DNA of 64,000 nucleotides from Sphingosinicella sp. (GTDB taxonomy: Bacteria; Pseudomonadota; Alphaproteobacteria; Sphingomonadales; Sphingomonadaceae): assembly GCF_013911755.1 (NCBI RefSeq), contig NZ_JACESP010000015.1:1-64000 (forward strand), in the 5' to 3' direction. Positions 35,659-47,195 of this stretch are shown here, one piece after another. Under the pieces are notes generated by a model, which was not told where the DNA came from, made no database searches, and saw only the letters and a program-made list of their open reading frames with translations. The position numbers were made by a program, and so were the translations under genes. Within the stretch, counting starts at the first letter, position 1. The number at the start of each line of letters is the position of its first letter.

Positions 35659-36126
35659 TCAGAGTATCTCGTAGGTGCGGTATTGAACGCCGCCGTTCCC
35701 CGTGCTGCCGATCCCGACCGCGCAGATGCCGTTCAGCCACGCATAGGCCGGACTGCCGGTTTCGAAGAGAATGAGCGTGCGGAAATAATAGCGCGAAGGA
35801 TCGACAGGCGCCGCGCTCGCCACATCCAGCACGGCGGGCAGCAATGCAGGATCGGCAACGATGCGCCCCGTATAGGTGAGATAGACGAAAGCGCCGTCAT
35901 CGGTTTCCACCGTCGCGCGCACATCGAGCGCGATCGATCCGTCCGAGCGCACCAGCGCCCAGTCGCCCCCCGGCGGCACGAAGCGGCCATTGATGCGCTC
36001 ACCTTTGAGCGTGCCGCCGCCCACCGGAAAGATCGCGCGCTGCCCATTCGGCGTCGCGCCGATCGTGATGGGCGCGGTGAGCGCGATGTCCGCGTCGTAA
36101 ATGTGCCGGTATCGAAGCTCGGTCAT
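35659..36126 (-). CDS. DUF3237 domain protein
   Basis: A 155-residue protein of the DUF3237 family (lipocalin-like beta barrel), with YDADIALTAPITIGATPNGQRAIFPVGGGTLKGERINGR, LVRSDGSIALDVRATVETDDGAFVYLTYTG and RYYFRTLILFETGSPAYAWLNG as characteristic stretches. Biochemical function is unknown to me; members often lie in aromatic, steroid or acyl-CoA catabolic operons. Start ATG overlaps the SDR stop (ATGA). No signal peptide. Confidence 0.85.
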   Translation of the reverse strand: MTELRYRHIYDADIALTAPITIGATPNGQRAIFPVGGGTLKGERINGRFVPPGGDWALVRSDGSIALDVRATVETDDGAFVYLTYTGRIVADPALLPAVLDVASAAPVDPSRYYFRTLILFETGSPAYAWLNGICAVGIGSTGNGGVQYRTYEIL

Positions 36127-36896
36127 GCCGCCGTGTACCCTCCGTCCACGATGAGTTCGCTTCCCGTCATGTACCGCGCATCGTCGCTGGCGAGAAACAG
36201 GATCGGCCCCGCGATTTCGTCAGGTACGGCAAAGCGCCCGATCGGGATGCGCGCCAGCGTTTCGGCGGCGAACGCCGCGCCTTCGTCGGCGGGCATCGAT
36301 CCGATGGCGTCCGAAACCAGTAGCGTCTCGGTATAGCCCGGATGCATCGAGTTGACGCGGATCGGATAGGCCTTCCGCGCGCAGTGCAGCGCCGCGTTGC
36401 GCGTCAGCAGCTTCACCGCGCCCTTCGAAGCGTTATACGCCGCCAGCAGCGGCTCCCCGACATTGCCCGCGATCGAGGCAACGTTGATGATCGCCCCGCC
36501 CTTCTCCTTCATCGCGCCGATCGCCGCCTTGGTGCCGAGGAACACGCCCTCCACGTTCACCGCCATCGTCAATCGCCAGTCCGCGAGCGTGGTATCCTCC
36601 ACCGACGCGATACGCGCGATCCCCGCATTGTTCACCAGCACGTCGAGGCGGCCGTGCCGATGGATCACGTCCGCGACGAGCCGGTCCCAGTCCGCCTCGC
36701 GCGTCACATCCTGCACCGCCGCCTCAACGGCCAGGCCCTCGCCTGAAAGCCGCTCTGCCTGCGCCTCGACCTCGCCCGCGAGCACGTCGGTGATGACAAC
36801 CACCGCGCCCTCGCGCGCGAACCGCTCGGCGGAGGCGAGGCCGATGCCCCGCGCTCCGCCCGTGATGACGACGACCTTGCCTTCGAAACGCCGCAT
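36123..36896 (-). CDS. Short-chain dehydrogenase/reductase
   Basis: A 257-residue classical SDR. The cofactor motif TGGARGIG (residues 12-19), NNAG (89-92), the N114 helix and the catalytic triad S141, Y154, K158 (SxxxxxxxxxxxxYxxxK) are all intact; Asp37 after the second strand suggests NAD(H). It follows the TonB receptor by 14 bases and overlaps DUF3237, so it oxidises or reduces a hydroxyl/keto group of the operon's substrate. ATG 36896 begins the Rossmann fold; longer starts read into the receptor gene. Confidence 0.92.
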   Translation of the reverse strand: MRRFEGKVVVITGGARGIGLASAERFAREGAVVVITDVLAGEVEAQAERLSGEGLAVEAAVQDVTREADWDRLVADVIHRHGRLDVLVNNAGIARIASVEDTTLADWRLTMAVNVEGVFLGTKAAIGAMKEKGGAIINVASIAGNVGEPLLAAYNASKGAVKLLTRNAALHCARKAYPIRVNSMHPGYTETLLVSDAIGSMPADEGAAFAAETLARIPIGRFAVPDEIAGPILFLASDDARYMTGSELIVDGGYTAA

Positions 36897-36910
36897 GATC
36901 GCCTCCGCTC

Positions 36911-39490
<2,580 letters not shown>

Positions 39491-39537
39491 ATGATCCTCC
39501 CCTTGATCGTTTGTGCGGACAAAACCCATCTGTTCCC

Positions 39538-39592
39538 GCCGAAGCATTCGGCAGGCCCTAACCTCTGTGATGATCTTTGGGGCTTCAGCCCC
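39538..39592 (-). other. Two hairpins between DUF5938-like gene and TonB receptor
   Basis: GCCGAA-GCA-TTCGGC (39538-39552) and GGGGC-TTCA-GCCCC (39579-39592) occupy the only sizeable gap (123 bases) in this operon. After the first, the minus strand reads GATGGGTTTTG, a short T-run. Partial termination or mRNA processing ahead of the receptor gene is possible. Confidence 0.4.
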
Positions 39593-39613
39593 GCGCGCTA
39601 TCGCGCCTTGCGA

Positions 39614-40723
39614 TCACGTCGCCTGCGCCTCCCACGTGTGATACCCATGCTCCGCCCATACGTTCAGGATGGTGCGGGCGCCGAAAGCCTTGGCCGGAGA
39701 CTGGAAACCGGCGGCGAGAAGTTGTCCGCGCAGGATGCGGCGACAGGCTTCCGCCGCGAGCAGACCCGTCTGGATGTAAGGTGAATTGCCGCGCAGGATC
39801 ACCGATACGCCGGACGTGTTGCCGCGCCCGATGCACGAGATCACCGATCGGTTGACGTCGGGGTTCTCGCGGTCGGGCTCGACCTGCGTCAATTGCCCGC
39901 CGAGTTCGTTGCAGATGCGCTCCTGCTCGGCGTCGGGCAGGTGGCTGTATTCCTTCTCGAACTTTTCCAGCGTGGCGATCACCGCGTCGAACATCACCTG
40001 GCTGCGGAAGCCGACGAGCGTCGAACAGTTGCTGACGCGCGCGTCGCCCTCGTACCACACCGGCTCGCCGCCGCCCGACCACGGCAGACCCCGGAACAGC
40101 CGGTGCGAATCCGGCGCCTTCACGAGGTAGGACGTCGCCATCGGCCACACCGCGAGCTTGCGGTGCTCGATGTAATATTGCGGCCGCGTGCACATGCGCA
40201 GGAACGACTTCGTCGAAGCGACGCTGGTCGCTGAATCCGCGAGGTAGAGTATATCGAGCGAGTCGATGCCGGGGGTTTCGAGCGCGATCTCCGCAGCGAT
40301 ATTCCCCGCCGCCCACATGTAGGACGTGGCGGGCGCAAGCAGCAGACCTTTCGCGGCGAACTTCGCGCCATAGGTCTCGCGGACGTGGCGCATCCAGTCC
40401 GCCTCGCCCGTGGTATCGAGATAATGACACCCGGCTTCAAGACACGCCTGCACCACGGGGTCGCCAAGCTGCATGAACGGCCCTGTGACGTTGTAGACGA
40501 CCTTCGCGCCCGCGAAGAGCTTGGCGAGCGACGCCGCGTCGTGCGAAACCGCGCGGCATTCGAAGTTCGCGCCCTTCAGCTCGGGCACGCGCGCCATCTG
40601 CTCTTCAAGCCGCTTCTGGTCGCGCCCGGCGGCGATGAACGGGATGCCCGCTTCCGCCAGATGCCAAGAGATCAGTTTGCCGGTGTAGCCACTGGCGCCG
40701 TAGACGATAACAGGTGCGCTCAT
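39614..40723 (-). CDS. Saccharopine-dehydrogenase-like NAD(P)-binding protein (DUF5938 type)
   Basis: A 369-residue protein with an N-terminal Rossmann motif (PVIVYGASGYTGKLISWHL) followed by the saccharopine-dehydrogenase-type core (VVYNVTGPFMQLGDPVVQACLEAGCHYLDTTGEADWMR). The C-terminal half resembles the DUF5938 segment. Known relatives reduce or isomerise small acids or enoyl compounds; the role here is unknown. Start ATG overlaps the acyl-CoA ligase stop by four bases, so it is part of the operon. Confidence 0.82.
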   Translation of the reverse strand: MSAPVIVYGASGYTGKLISWHLAEAGIPFIAAGRDQKRLEEQMARVPELKGANFECRAVSHDAASLAKLFAGAKVVYNVTGPFMQLGDPVVQACLEAGCHYLDTTGEADWMRHVRETYGAKFAAKGLLLAPATSYMWAAGNIAAEIALETPGIDSLDILYLADSATSVASTKSFLRMCTRPQYYIEHRKLAVWPMATSYLVKAPDSHRLFRGLPWSGGGEPVWYEGDARVSNCSTLVGFRSQVMFDAVIATLEKFEKEYSHLPDAEQERICNELGGQLTQVEPDRENPDVNRSVISCIGRGNTSGVSVILRGNSPYIQTGLLAAEACRRILRGQLLAAGFQSPAKAFGARTILNVWAEHGYHTWEAQAT

Positions 40724-42348
40724 TGCGTCGCTCTCCCCAGGGTGATTGTGGTTGGCCCCGATGGGCCGAAGACTACCGCATCGGGCGCGCCCAGCATCGT
40801 GATGAGATGCCGGGCCTGCGGTTTTTCAGAGGCGGTTTTCGGAATTTCGCCGACGATCTGCACCAGCGAGGGCATCGACGCCGAACCGATCCGCTCCCGG
40901 CAGTGCGTGAAGACGGAGAGCGGGTCGAAATCCCCGGCAGGCACGATCGCCGCGACGACCTCTTTCTCGCCCGGCGCATTCTGCGCCGTGGCTGCGCCGT
41001 AGACGTGGACGTCCCCCACACCGTCCATCGCGGCGATCTCCGCCTCGATCTGCACGGCGTTTACAAAATCCCCGTTTCGCCGGATCGCGTCGCCCGCCCG
41101 GTGCGAGAAGAACACCCAGCCGTCCGCGTCCTTGTAGCCGATGTCGCCGGTGCGAAACCACCCGCCCCGCGTCTTCGCCGCCGACGCTTCGGGGTTGCGG
41201 AAATACTCGACCGCAGGCGTCTCGCCCCCCTCTGGCCGAAAGCACATCTCCCCCAGAACCCCGGGCGCGCAGTCTTTGTCGTCTTCGTCAAGGATCGCGC
41301 AGATAGTCCCGGCAGGCGGCTTCCCGATCGAACCAATAGGCCCGACGCCCGGAAGGTTGATGGTAAGCCCCCCTTCCGCCGCCCCGAAGAACTCCAGAAC
41401 CTGGACCCCGAACCGCGCCTCGAAATCCCGCCACATCGCAGGCGGCATCCCCGCGCTCAGCACCATGCGCACTTTGTGCGCCCGGTCGCGCGGCGAAGGC
41501 GGCTCCGCGTAGATCGCCACCGCCATGCCGCCGAGCAGGTTGAACACCGTGCAGCCGTAATGCCCCAGGATTTCCCAAAGCCGCGACTTCGAAAAGCGCC
41601 GGCTGACCACCAGCGGAAGCTGCATCGCAAGCGCGTTGCCGAGCGTGATGAGCTGCGCGTTCGCGTGCGTGAAGGAGAGCCCCGTATAAAGCTTGTCGTC
41701 GCCGCGCACCTGGAGCAGCGGCCCGAACGTGGAAACCGCGGCATAGCGCGCATAAGGCGCCAGGATCGCCTTGGGGTCTCCCGTCGTGCCGGACGTGTAG
41801 AGCATCTGCATCGGCCGCGCGAGGTCGGTGCCCGGATCGGCGGGCGCCGCCCCTGCCCCGGCAAGCACCTGCGCCAGCGTCGCGACCCGGACGCCGGGCA
41901 AAGGCTGCGATGTATCTCCCAGCACCCACACCCAGCCGAGATCGGGCACGTCGGCAATCACCTCCGCGAGCGCGGGCAGGGCTTCGGGCGCCACGATCGC
42001 GCCCCGGCATCCGGCGAAGCGCAGCATGAACGCCAACCGCGCGCCGCGCGTTCTCGGGTCGATCGGCACGAAGATCGTCGCGGCAAGTTCGGAGCCGATC
42101 ATCGCATCCACGAACTCGGGGTGGTTCGGCATCACAAGCGCGAAGCTGTCGCCCGACTTCATGCCCTCCCCCGCGAGCGCACCCGCGATGCGCGCGCCGT
42201 TCGCCAGGAGCTCACCGTAGCTCCGCGTCTCCTCGGCAAAGCGCCCGTCCGGCCCGATATCGACGAACGTCAGCATTGCCCCGTCGCGTACCCCCGCGCC
42301 GGCACGGAGCATCTGCACGGGCGTGCGCAAGGCGTGTACTTCACTCAC
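40720..42348 (-). CDS. AMP-forming acyl-CoA synthetase
   Basis: A 542-residue ANL-family ligase. The phosphate-loop signature LYTSGTTGDPKAI, the later EFFGAAEGG (A5-like) and GWFRTGDIGYKDADGWVFFSHR region, with a C-terminal GEIPKTASEKPQARHL holding the adenylation Lys, are present. It activates a carboxylic acid with ATP and CoA. Overlaps both neighbours by four bases. It probably makes the CoA thioester on which the thiolase and dehydrogenase upstream act. Confidence 0.9.
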   Translation of the reverse strand: MSEVHALRTPVQMLRAGAGVRDGAMLTFVDIGPDGRFAEETRSYGELLANGARIAGALAGEGMKSGDSFALVMPNHPEFVDAMIGSELAATIFVPIDPRTRGARLAFMLRFAGCRGAIVAPEALPALAEVIADVPDLGWVWVLGDTSQPLPGVRVATLAQVLAGAGAAPADPGTDLARPMQMLYTSGTTGDPKAILAPYARYAAVSTFGPLLQVRGDDKLYTGLSFTHANAQLITLGNALAMQLPLVVSRRFSKSRLWEILGHYGCTVFNLLGGMAVAIYAEPPSPRDRAHKVRMVLSAGMPPAMWRDFEARFGVQVLEFFGAAEGGLTINLPGVGPIGSIGKPPAGTICAILDEDDKDCAPGVLGEMCFRPEGGETPAVEYFRNPEASAAKTRGGWFRTGDIGYKDADGWVFFSHRAGDAIRRNGDFVNAVQIEAEIAAMDGVGDVHVYGAATAQNAPGEKEVVAAIVPAGDFDPLSVFTHCRERIGSASMPSLVQIVGEIPKTASEKPQARHLITMLGAPDAVVFGPSGPTTITLGRATQ

Positions 42349-43559
42349 CGCGACAGCACCGTCATCACCAGCGCCGCCGCATCCCGCCCAAGGAAGCCGC
42401 CGCCGTTCTCCGCAACCGCAAGCCGCGCCCCCTCCACCTGCCGCGCACCGGCACGACCGCGAAGCTGCTCGGTTAGTTCATATACTTGCGCAAGACCCGT
42501 CGCGCCGATCGGATGCCCCTTGCGGACAAGCCCCCCCGACGTGTTCACCGGCACCCGCCCGCCAAGCGCCGTCGCGCCGCTTTCGAGCAGCGCCACCCCC
42601 TCGTTGCGCGGACACAGCCCAAGGTATTCGTAGTACATCAGCTCGGCAGGCGACGTCGCGTCGTGAAGCTCGACACAGTCGATATCCTCGGCCGCGATCC
42701 CCGCCATCGCATAAGCCTCACTCGCCGCCCATTCGGTGATCCCCGGCGCGCCCGGCGCAGGCTCGAAGGCACTGGCGATCAGCGAGCTGCGCACATGCAC
42801 CGGATCGGCGATCCCACGTCCGCGCGCGAACTTCGGCGACACAATCACCGCCGCCGCCGCGCCGTCGCCCAGCGGCGAACACATCGGCAGCGTCAGCGGC
42901 GCTGAGATAAGCGGCGCCGCCAGCACCGCGTCGGCATCGAGCACGTCACGAAACTGCGCGCGCGGGTTGAGGCTGCCGTGCAGCGAATTCTTCGCCGAAA
43001 CTTCAGCGAAATGCCGCGCCGTCGCGCCGCTCCGCGCGCTGTAGTCGCGCGCCATGCGAGCATAGATATCCATGAACAGCGAACGCTGCCGGCCCGACTC
43101 ATCGTTCGCAGAACGATCACCGTCGACATAAGCGTAAAGCTCTTCCGGCTTCTCGACGTCGACGGCGCCAAGGAACACGGCAAAGCTCTTCGCTTTGTCT
43201 TCGTGGAAGAGTTTCTCGACACCGAACGCCAGCACCACGTCATAAACGCCAAGCGTCACCATCGTGCACGCCTGCTGGAACGCCGTGGATGCGGTGGCGC
43301 AGGCGTTTTCCACGTTCACCACTGGAATACGCCCGACGCCCATGCCGCGCAGGATCGCCTGCCCCGCGATGCACGCCTGCCCGGTCACGAGCGGCGCGGC
43401 GGCATTCCCCGCCCATGCCGCCTCGATCTCGCGCGCCCCGACGTTCGCATCCTTGAGCGCCTCACCGATCGCCTCGTGCGCGAGGCTGGACAGGCTTCGG
43501 TCCAGATGCTTGCCGAAGCGGGTCATTCCGACACCGGCAATGATCGCGTTCTGCTTCAT
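42345..43559 (-). CDS. SCP2-type thiolase-family protein
   Basis: A 404-residue thiolase superfamily protein of the SCP2/SCPx group. The nucleophile Cys87 is in VENACATAS, His residues occur in HDATSPAEL and KGHPIGATG, and the C-terminus has NGGGFLGRDAAALV in place of the usual second-Cys CxG loop. Such proteins act as degradative or retro-aldol thiolases, often with a small OB-fold (DUF35) partner; none is nearby. ATG 43559 matches the family N-terminus (AIIAGVGMTRFGKH). It precedes the ligase gene with a four-base overlap. Confidence 0.87.
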   Translation of the reverse strand: MKQNAIIAGVGMTRFGKHLDRSLSSLAHEAIGEALKDANVGAREIEAAWAGNAAAPLVTGQACIAGQAILRGMGVGRIPVVNVENACATASTAFQQACTMVTLGVYDVVLAFGVEKLFHEDKAKSFAVFLGAVDVEKPEELYAYVDGDRSANDESGRQRSLFMDIYARMARDYSARSGATARHFAEVSAKNSLHGSLNPRAQFRDVLDADAVLAAPLISAPLTLPMCSPLGDGAAAAVIVSPKFARGRGIADPVHVRSSLIASAFEPAPGAPGITEWAASEAYAMAGIAAEDIDCVELHDATSPAELMYYEYLGLCPRNEGVALLESGATALGGRVPVNTSGGLVRKGHPIGATGLAQVYELTEQLRGRAGARQVEGARLAVAENGGGFLGRDAAALVMTVLSR

Positions 43560-43636
43560 TCCATCCCCTCGGACAAACCTTCCCCGTCGGCCGAAAACCC
43601 GTTCGGCCGCACCTTTTTTACTCTGTGTTTCCGCCG

Positions 43637-44956
43637 TCAGCCGGGCAGCAGATCCGGATCGGTCAGCAGCATTCCCCCCTTGATCGCGATGACCTCGTTG
43701 CACCCGTCTTCGATGAGCGAGGCGCGGGCATCGCGGAACAGTTTTTCCATCGGATATTCGCGCGTCAGCCCGTTGCCGCCGAACATCTGCAACGCGTCGC
43801 TCGTCACCTCGAGCGCGTGCTGCGTCGACGTCACCTTGGAGAACATTGCCGCCTGAAGCGCGGGCATGGGGTTATTCATGTTGAACGCCGTCACCCGCCG
43901 CGCCAGCGCGCGCGAGATTTCCACCTTGCGCGCCATATGAAACAGCCGCCGCGCCACGTCCTGATGCCGAATGAGCGGCACGCCGCCCTGTCGCCGCTCA
44001 TGCGCATAGCTGTGAGCGAGTTCATAGGCGGCGCGCGCACAGCCCGTGAACGTCGCGCCCATCAGGGCGTTCGCCTCGCTGTGGATCGCATAGACACCCT
44101 TCAGATAATCTTCGGGCGCCACCAGCAGATGGTCGATATCGAGCGTCACGTCGTTGAAGAAGATTTCGCCCTGCGGCAACGCGCGCTGGCCCATCTTCTC
44201 CAGCGGCTTGCCCTTCGATACGCCCGGCGCATCGAGCGGCACGATGACCACCGCGCCGCGTGCCGGATCGTAGCCCGATCCCGTCTCGGCCGCGCAGTAA
44301 AGGATGCAGAGGTCAGCGACCGGGCCGTTCGAAACCCACGCCGATTTCTGGCCGTTGATGACGATCTTGCCGTCAGATATCCGCGCAACGCAGTTCGGCC
44401 GGTTCGGCTTTCCCGCAGCGTGAGCCGCGTGCCCGCCGGGGTCGATCGAATCGCTCCCCCGGTCGGGCTCCGTGATGCCCCAGCTCCCGATCAGCGACTC
44501 AGGGTAGGTGCGGGCCACGAAACCATTGCCGAATTTCGCCGCCATGTAATGCGGCAGCAGGCCGGCGCCTGCGGAAATGGCGAGACCGGAATCGCCCCAG
44601 CCAAGCTCTTCGAAGAGGATCGCGAACACGTGCGGCATCTCTTCGGCAGAGAAGGAGGCCAGCGTCTCCATGTTGATGCCAAGCTCGGCGTAGGCACGGC
44701 GGAATTCCCAGTAGCGCGAAGCCCTGTCGACGACCGCGTCCGCGCTAAGACGATCGAGTTCGGTACCGATCGGACGCATGACCTTCTCCGCGAAGCTGTG
44801 CAGCGACTTTTGGAGTTCGGCCGCAATCTCCGGAAGCGGCGGCTCCGCACCAAGCTGACCCAGCTTCACATGCGGGTTCGTATCCCACTGCGTGAAGGGG
44901 AGCGGTCCACCGCCAAGGGCGATGTCGTGATCGACGACGGCAAGCTGATGGTTCAC
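43637..44956 (-). CDS. Acyl-CoA dehydrogenase, first gene of the nine-gene operon
   Basis: A 439-residue acyl-CoA dehydrogenase, longer than average at the N-terminus. GSWGITEPDRGSDSID matches the signature 1 region, WVSNGPVADL the FAD-contact stretch, and LQMFGGNGLTREYPMEKLFRDARASLIEDGCNE the C-terminal signature with the catalytic-Glu segment. GTG 44956 is well supported by GGAGGAAG about 4-6 bases upstream. It is divergent from the AraC-type regulator, with 153 bases between. Acts in the same route as the thiolase, ligase and SDR that follow; substrate unknown. Confidence 0.9.
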   Translation of the reverse strand: MNHQLAVVDHDIALGGGPLPFTQWDTNPHVKLGQLGAEPPLPEIAAELQKSLHSFAEKVMRPIGTELDRLSADAVVDRASRYWEFRRAYAELGINMETLASFSAEEMPHVFAILFEELGWGDSGLAISAGAGLLPHYMAAKFGNGFVARTYPESLIGSWGITEPDRGSDSIDPGGHAAHAAGKPNRPNCVARISDGKIVINGQKSAWVSNGPVADLCILYCAAETGSGYDPARGAVVIVPLDAPGVSKGKPLEKMGQRALPQGEIFFNDVTLDIDHLLVAPEDYLKGVYAIHSEANALMGATFTGCARAAYELAHSYAHERRQGGVPLIRHQDVARRLFHMARKVEISRALARRVTAFNMNNPMPALQAAMFSKVTSTQHALEVTSDALQMFGGNGLTREYPMEKLFRDARASLIEDGCNEVIAIKGGMLLTDPDLLPG

Positions 44957-45109
44957 GATCTTCCTCCAAGGTCGGGCCGGATCGATCTTGTGTCATCCAT
45001 TCCCGATGCTGCGATCAAAACATGAAGCCGGGCATCATTGAATGTCGTCTCGCGCCAAGCTTTTGACTTTAACTGCCACGCCGCGCATGATGCGCAGCGG
45101 GAGGCAGTC

Positions 45110-46132
45110 ATGAAAATCGAACTGCTCGGCTCGATGCGGATGCCGAACCAGAGCGTCCGCATCATGCGCGCGGCGTTGGACGAGGCCGGGATCAATCCGC
45201 TGCCTTTGCTCGCAGACGCCGGCATCGCGGCGGCCGAGGCCGACGACCCGCAGGGCGAGGTGTCGGGTCTTCAGGAATTGCGCTTTCAGGAGATCTTTGC
45301 CACCGCGACACGCGACGTTCCCGGCCTGTGGTTCCACACCGGAATGCGCTACCGGTTGATGACCTACGGCCCGCTCGGGCTTGCCGTGCTCTCCGCCGGA
45401 ACCGTACACGACGGGCTGAAGGTGTTGGTGGCATTCCAGGCGCTCACCTATTCGCTCCTGCAATATCGGCTTTACGACGAAAGCGGCACGCTTGCGGGCA
45501 TGGAGGCGGACGACAGCAACGTCGCGCCCGATCTTCGCGAATTCTGTCTCGTCCGCTCGCTCGGCTCGGCGACGACCTTCCTCAAGGACATGCGGCAGCC
45601 GTTTCCGCTGGCGCGCATCGAATCGTCCGTTCCGCCGCGCAGCGACGGCATCGACTATGCGGCAGAGCTTGGCGTGCCCGTCGTGTTCGGCGCGCCGGTA
45701 ACGCGTTGGGTGTTCCAGCCCGGCGCCGCCGATCTGGCGCTGCCGATGGCGAGTCCTCTCCTCGAACAGACCTATCAGCAGCTCTGCGCGCGGCTGATCG
45801 ACGAGGCGCAGGTCAGCGACGACATGGTCGGGCGGCTCTACTCGCTGCTTGTCCGGTCGAGCCGAGGTTTCCCCTCGGCAGCAAAGGCCGCGGCGGAACT
45901 CGCGGTTTCGGAACGCACGCTGCACCGCCGCCTTGCCAAGCAGAAGCTCGGTTTCGGTGATGTGCTCGATCAGGTCCGCGAGCAGCGCGCCTGCTACCTT
46001 CTCGATCGCTCGCACCTCTCGGTCGAAGCGATCGGCGAAATGCTCGGCTTTGCCGAAACCGCGAGCTTCTCCCGCGCCTTCAAGCGATGGACGGGCGTCT
46101 CACCCATCAAGTTCCGGCAGCGCCCGCGCTAA
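45110..46132 (+). CDS. AraC-family transcriptional regulator (OruR/ArgR-like)
   Basis: A 340-residue regulator with an N-terminal ligand-binding domain (arabinose-binding-like, SVRIMRAALDEAGINPLPLL; MTYGPLGLAVLSAGTVHDGLKVL) and a C-terminal AraC DNA-binding domain at about 245-341 (PSAAKAAAELAVSERTLHRRLAKQKLGFGDVLDQVREQRACYLLDRSHLSVEAIGEMLGFAETASFSRAFKRWTGVSP-type). ATG 45110 follows GGGAGG. It is divergent from the acyl-CoA operon at 44956 and probably activates it. Convergent with the dehydratase gene 8 bases away. Confidence 0.9.
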   Translation: MKIELLGSMRMPNQSVRIMRAALDEAGINPLPLLADAGIAAAEADDPQGEVSGLQELRFQEIFATATRDVPGLWFHTGMRYRLMTYGPLGLAVLSAGTVHDGLKVLVAFQALTYSLLQYRLYDESGTLAGMEADDSNVAPDLREFCLVRSLGSATTFLKDMRQPFPLARIESSVPPRSDGIDYAAELGVPVVFGAPVTRWVFQPGAADLALPMASPLLEQTYQQLCARLIDEAQVSDDMVGRLYSLLVRSSRGFPSAAKAAAELAVSERTLHRRLAKQKLGFGDVLDQVREQRACYLLDRSHLSVEAIGEMLGFAETASFSRAFKRWTGVSPIKFRQRPR

Positions 46133-46140
46133 GCTTCGAT

Positions 46141-47082
46141 TTAAGGCACGCCGCCGGCAAGGATGATCGCAAGATGCGCCGCATCGAGATGCCCTCCCGA
46201 AACGATGCACACGACCGGTCCCGGATGCTCGCCCGCAAGTGCAGCGGCGACCGGAGCGGCGCCAGCGCCTTCCGCGATCACGTGATGACGCTCGGCGAGC
46301 ATCCGCACAGCGGCGGCTGTTTCCGCTAGCGAGACGAACGCGCTCCCTTTCAGAAGGTTGCGTACCAGCGGCCACATGGCCGGGATTACGGTCGGGCCGC
46401 CCATGCCCGTGATGAAGGATGGCGCAAACGGTACCGTGACCGGCTCTCCGGCAGCAAACGCCGCGCGCACCGGCGCGCCTGCCTCGCTCTCGCTCGCGAC
46501 AACCGCGGCCGCAGATCCATAGGCCTTGAGCGCTGCGGCAATACCGCAAGCGAGCCCGCCGCCGCCGTAGGGCGCGAGCACCGTCGCCACATCGGGCAGA
46601 TCCTCGACGATCTCGGCGCCGATCGTTGCGTTTCCGGCGAGCACCTCGCTCTCCATGACAGGATGGATGAACGCCGGATCGGCGGGGGGCTCGGCAAGCA
46701 TCGCCCACCAGCGATCATAGGCAAGCGGCACCACGCGTGCGCCGAACCTCTGCAGCGCCTCCACCTTGCTGCGCGCCGCCGTATCCGGAACGTAGGACGT
46801 CACCGAAATGCCCCGCGCGCGTCCGGCATAGGCAAGGCCCTGCGCAAAATTCCCGGCGCTCGCCGTGAACACGCCACTGCGGCAGGAATCGCCGCGGCTG
46901 AGGAGCGCATTCGCCGCGCAGCGTATCTTGAAGGAGCCGACTGGCTGCAGCATTTCGAGCTTCAGATAGATATCATTCCGCGCGCCGCCCTGCAGCCGGA
47001 TAAGCGGCGTGCGCACGGCAAGATCGCGGATACGTTCGCGCGCCACGTCGATTGCCGCGCGATCCGGTATCACGGTGCTCAT
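46141..47082 (-). CDS. Threonine/serine dehydratase-like PLP enzyme
   Basis: A 313-residue fold-type II PLP enzyme. Lys52 in GSFKIRCA is the PLP lysine, SAGNFAQGLAYA the substrate loop and APYGGGGLACGIA the phosphate loop. Members are threonine or serine dehydratases, serine racemases and hydroxyaspartate dehydratases; the sequence shows no C-terminal regulatory ACT domain. It is a distant paralogue of the neighbour at 47196, 113 bases away. Substrate not determined. Confidence 0.85.
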   Translation of the reverse strand: MSTVIPDRAAIDVARERIRDLAVRTPLIRLQGGARNDIYLKLEMLQPVGSFKIRCAANALLSRGDSCRSGVFTASAGNFAQGLAYAGRARGISVTSYVPDTAARSKVEALQRFGARVVPLAYDRWWAMLAEPPADPAFIHPVMESEVLAGNATIGAEIVEDLPDVATVLAPYGGGGLACGIAAALKAYGSAAAVVASESEAGAPVRAAFAAGEPVTVPFAPSFITGMGGPTVIPAMWPLVRNLLKGSAFVSLAETAAAVRMLAERHHVIAEGAGAAPVAAALAGEHPGPVVCIVSGGHLDAAHLAIILAGGVP

Positions 47083-47195
47083 CGCGTCTTCGCCGGCGTC
47101 GAGGCGCAGCCCGAAATCATGGCCGATGCGCAGTGCATACTTGCCTCCTCCCTACGCTGATCAGTCTGTCCCCGCCGGAGCGCCGCCATGCTGTG

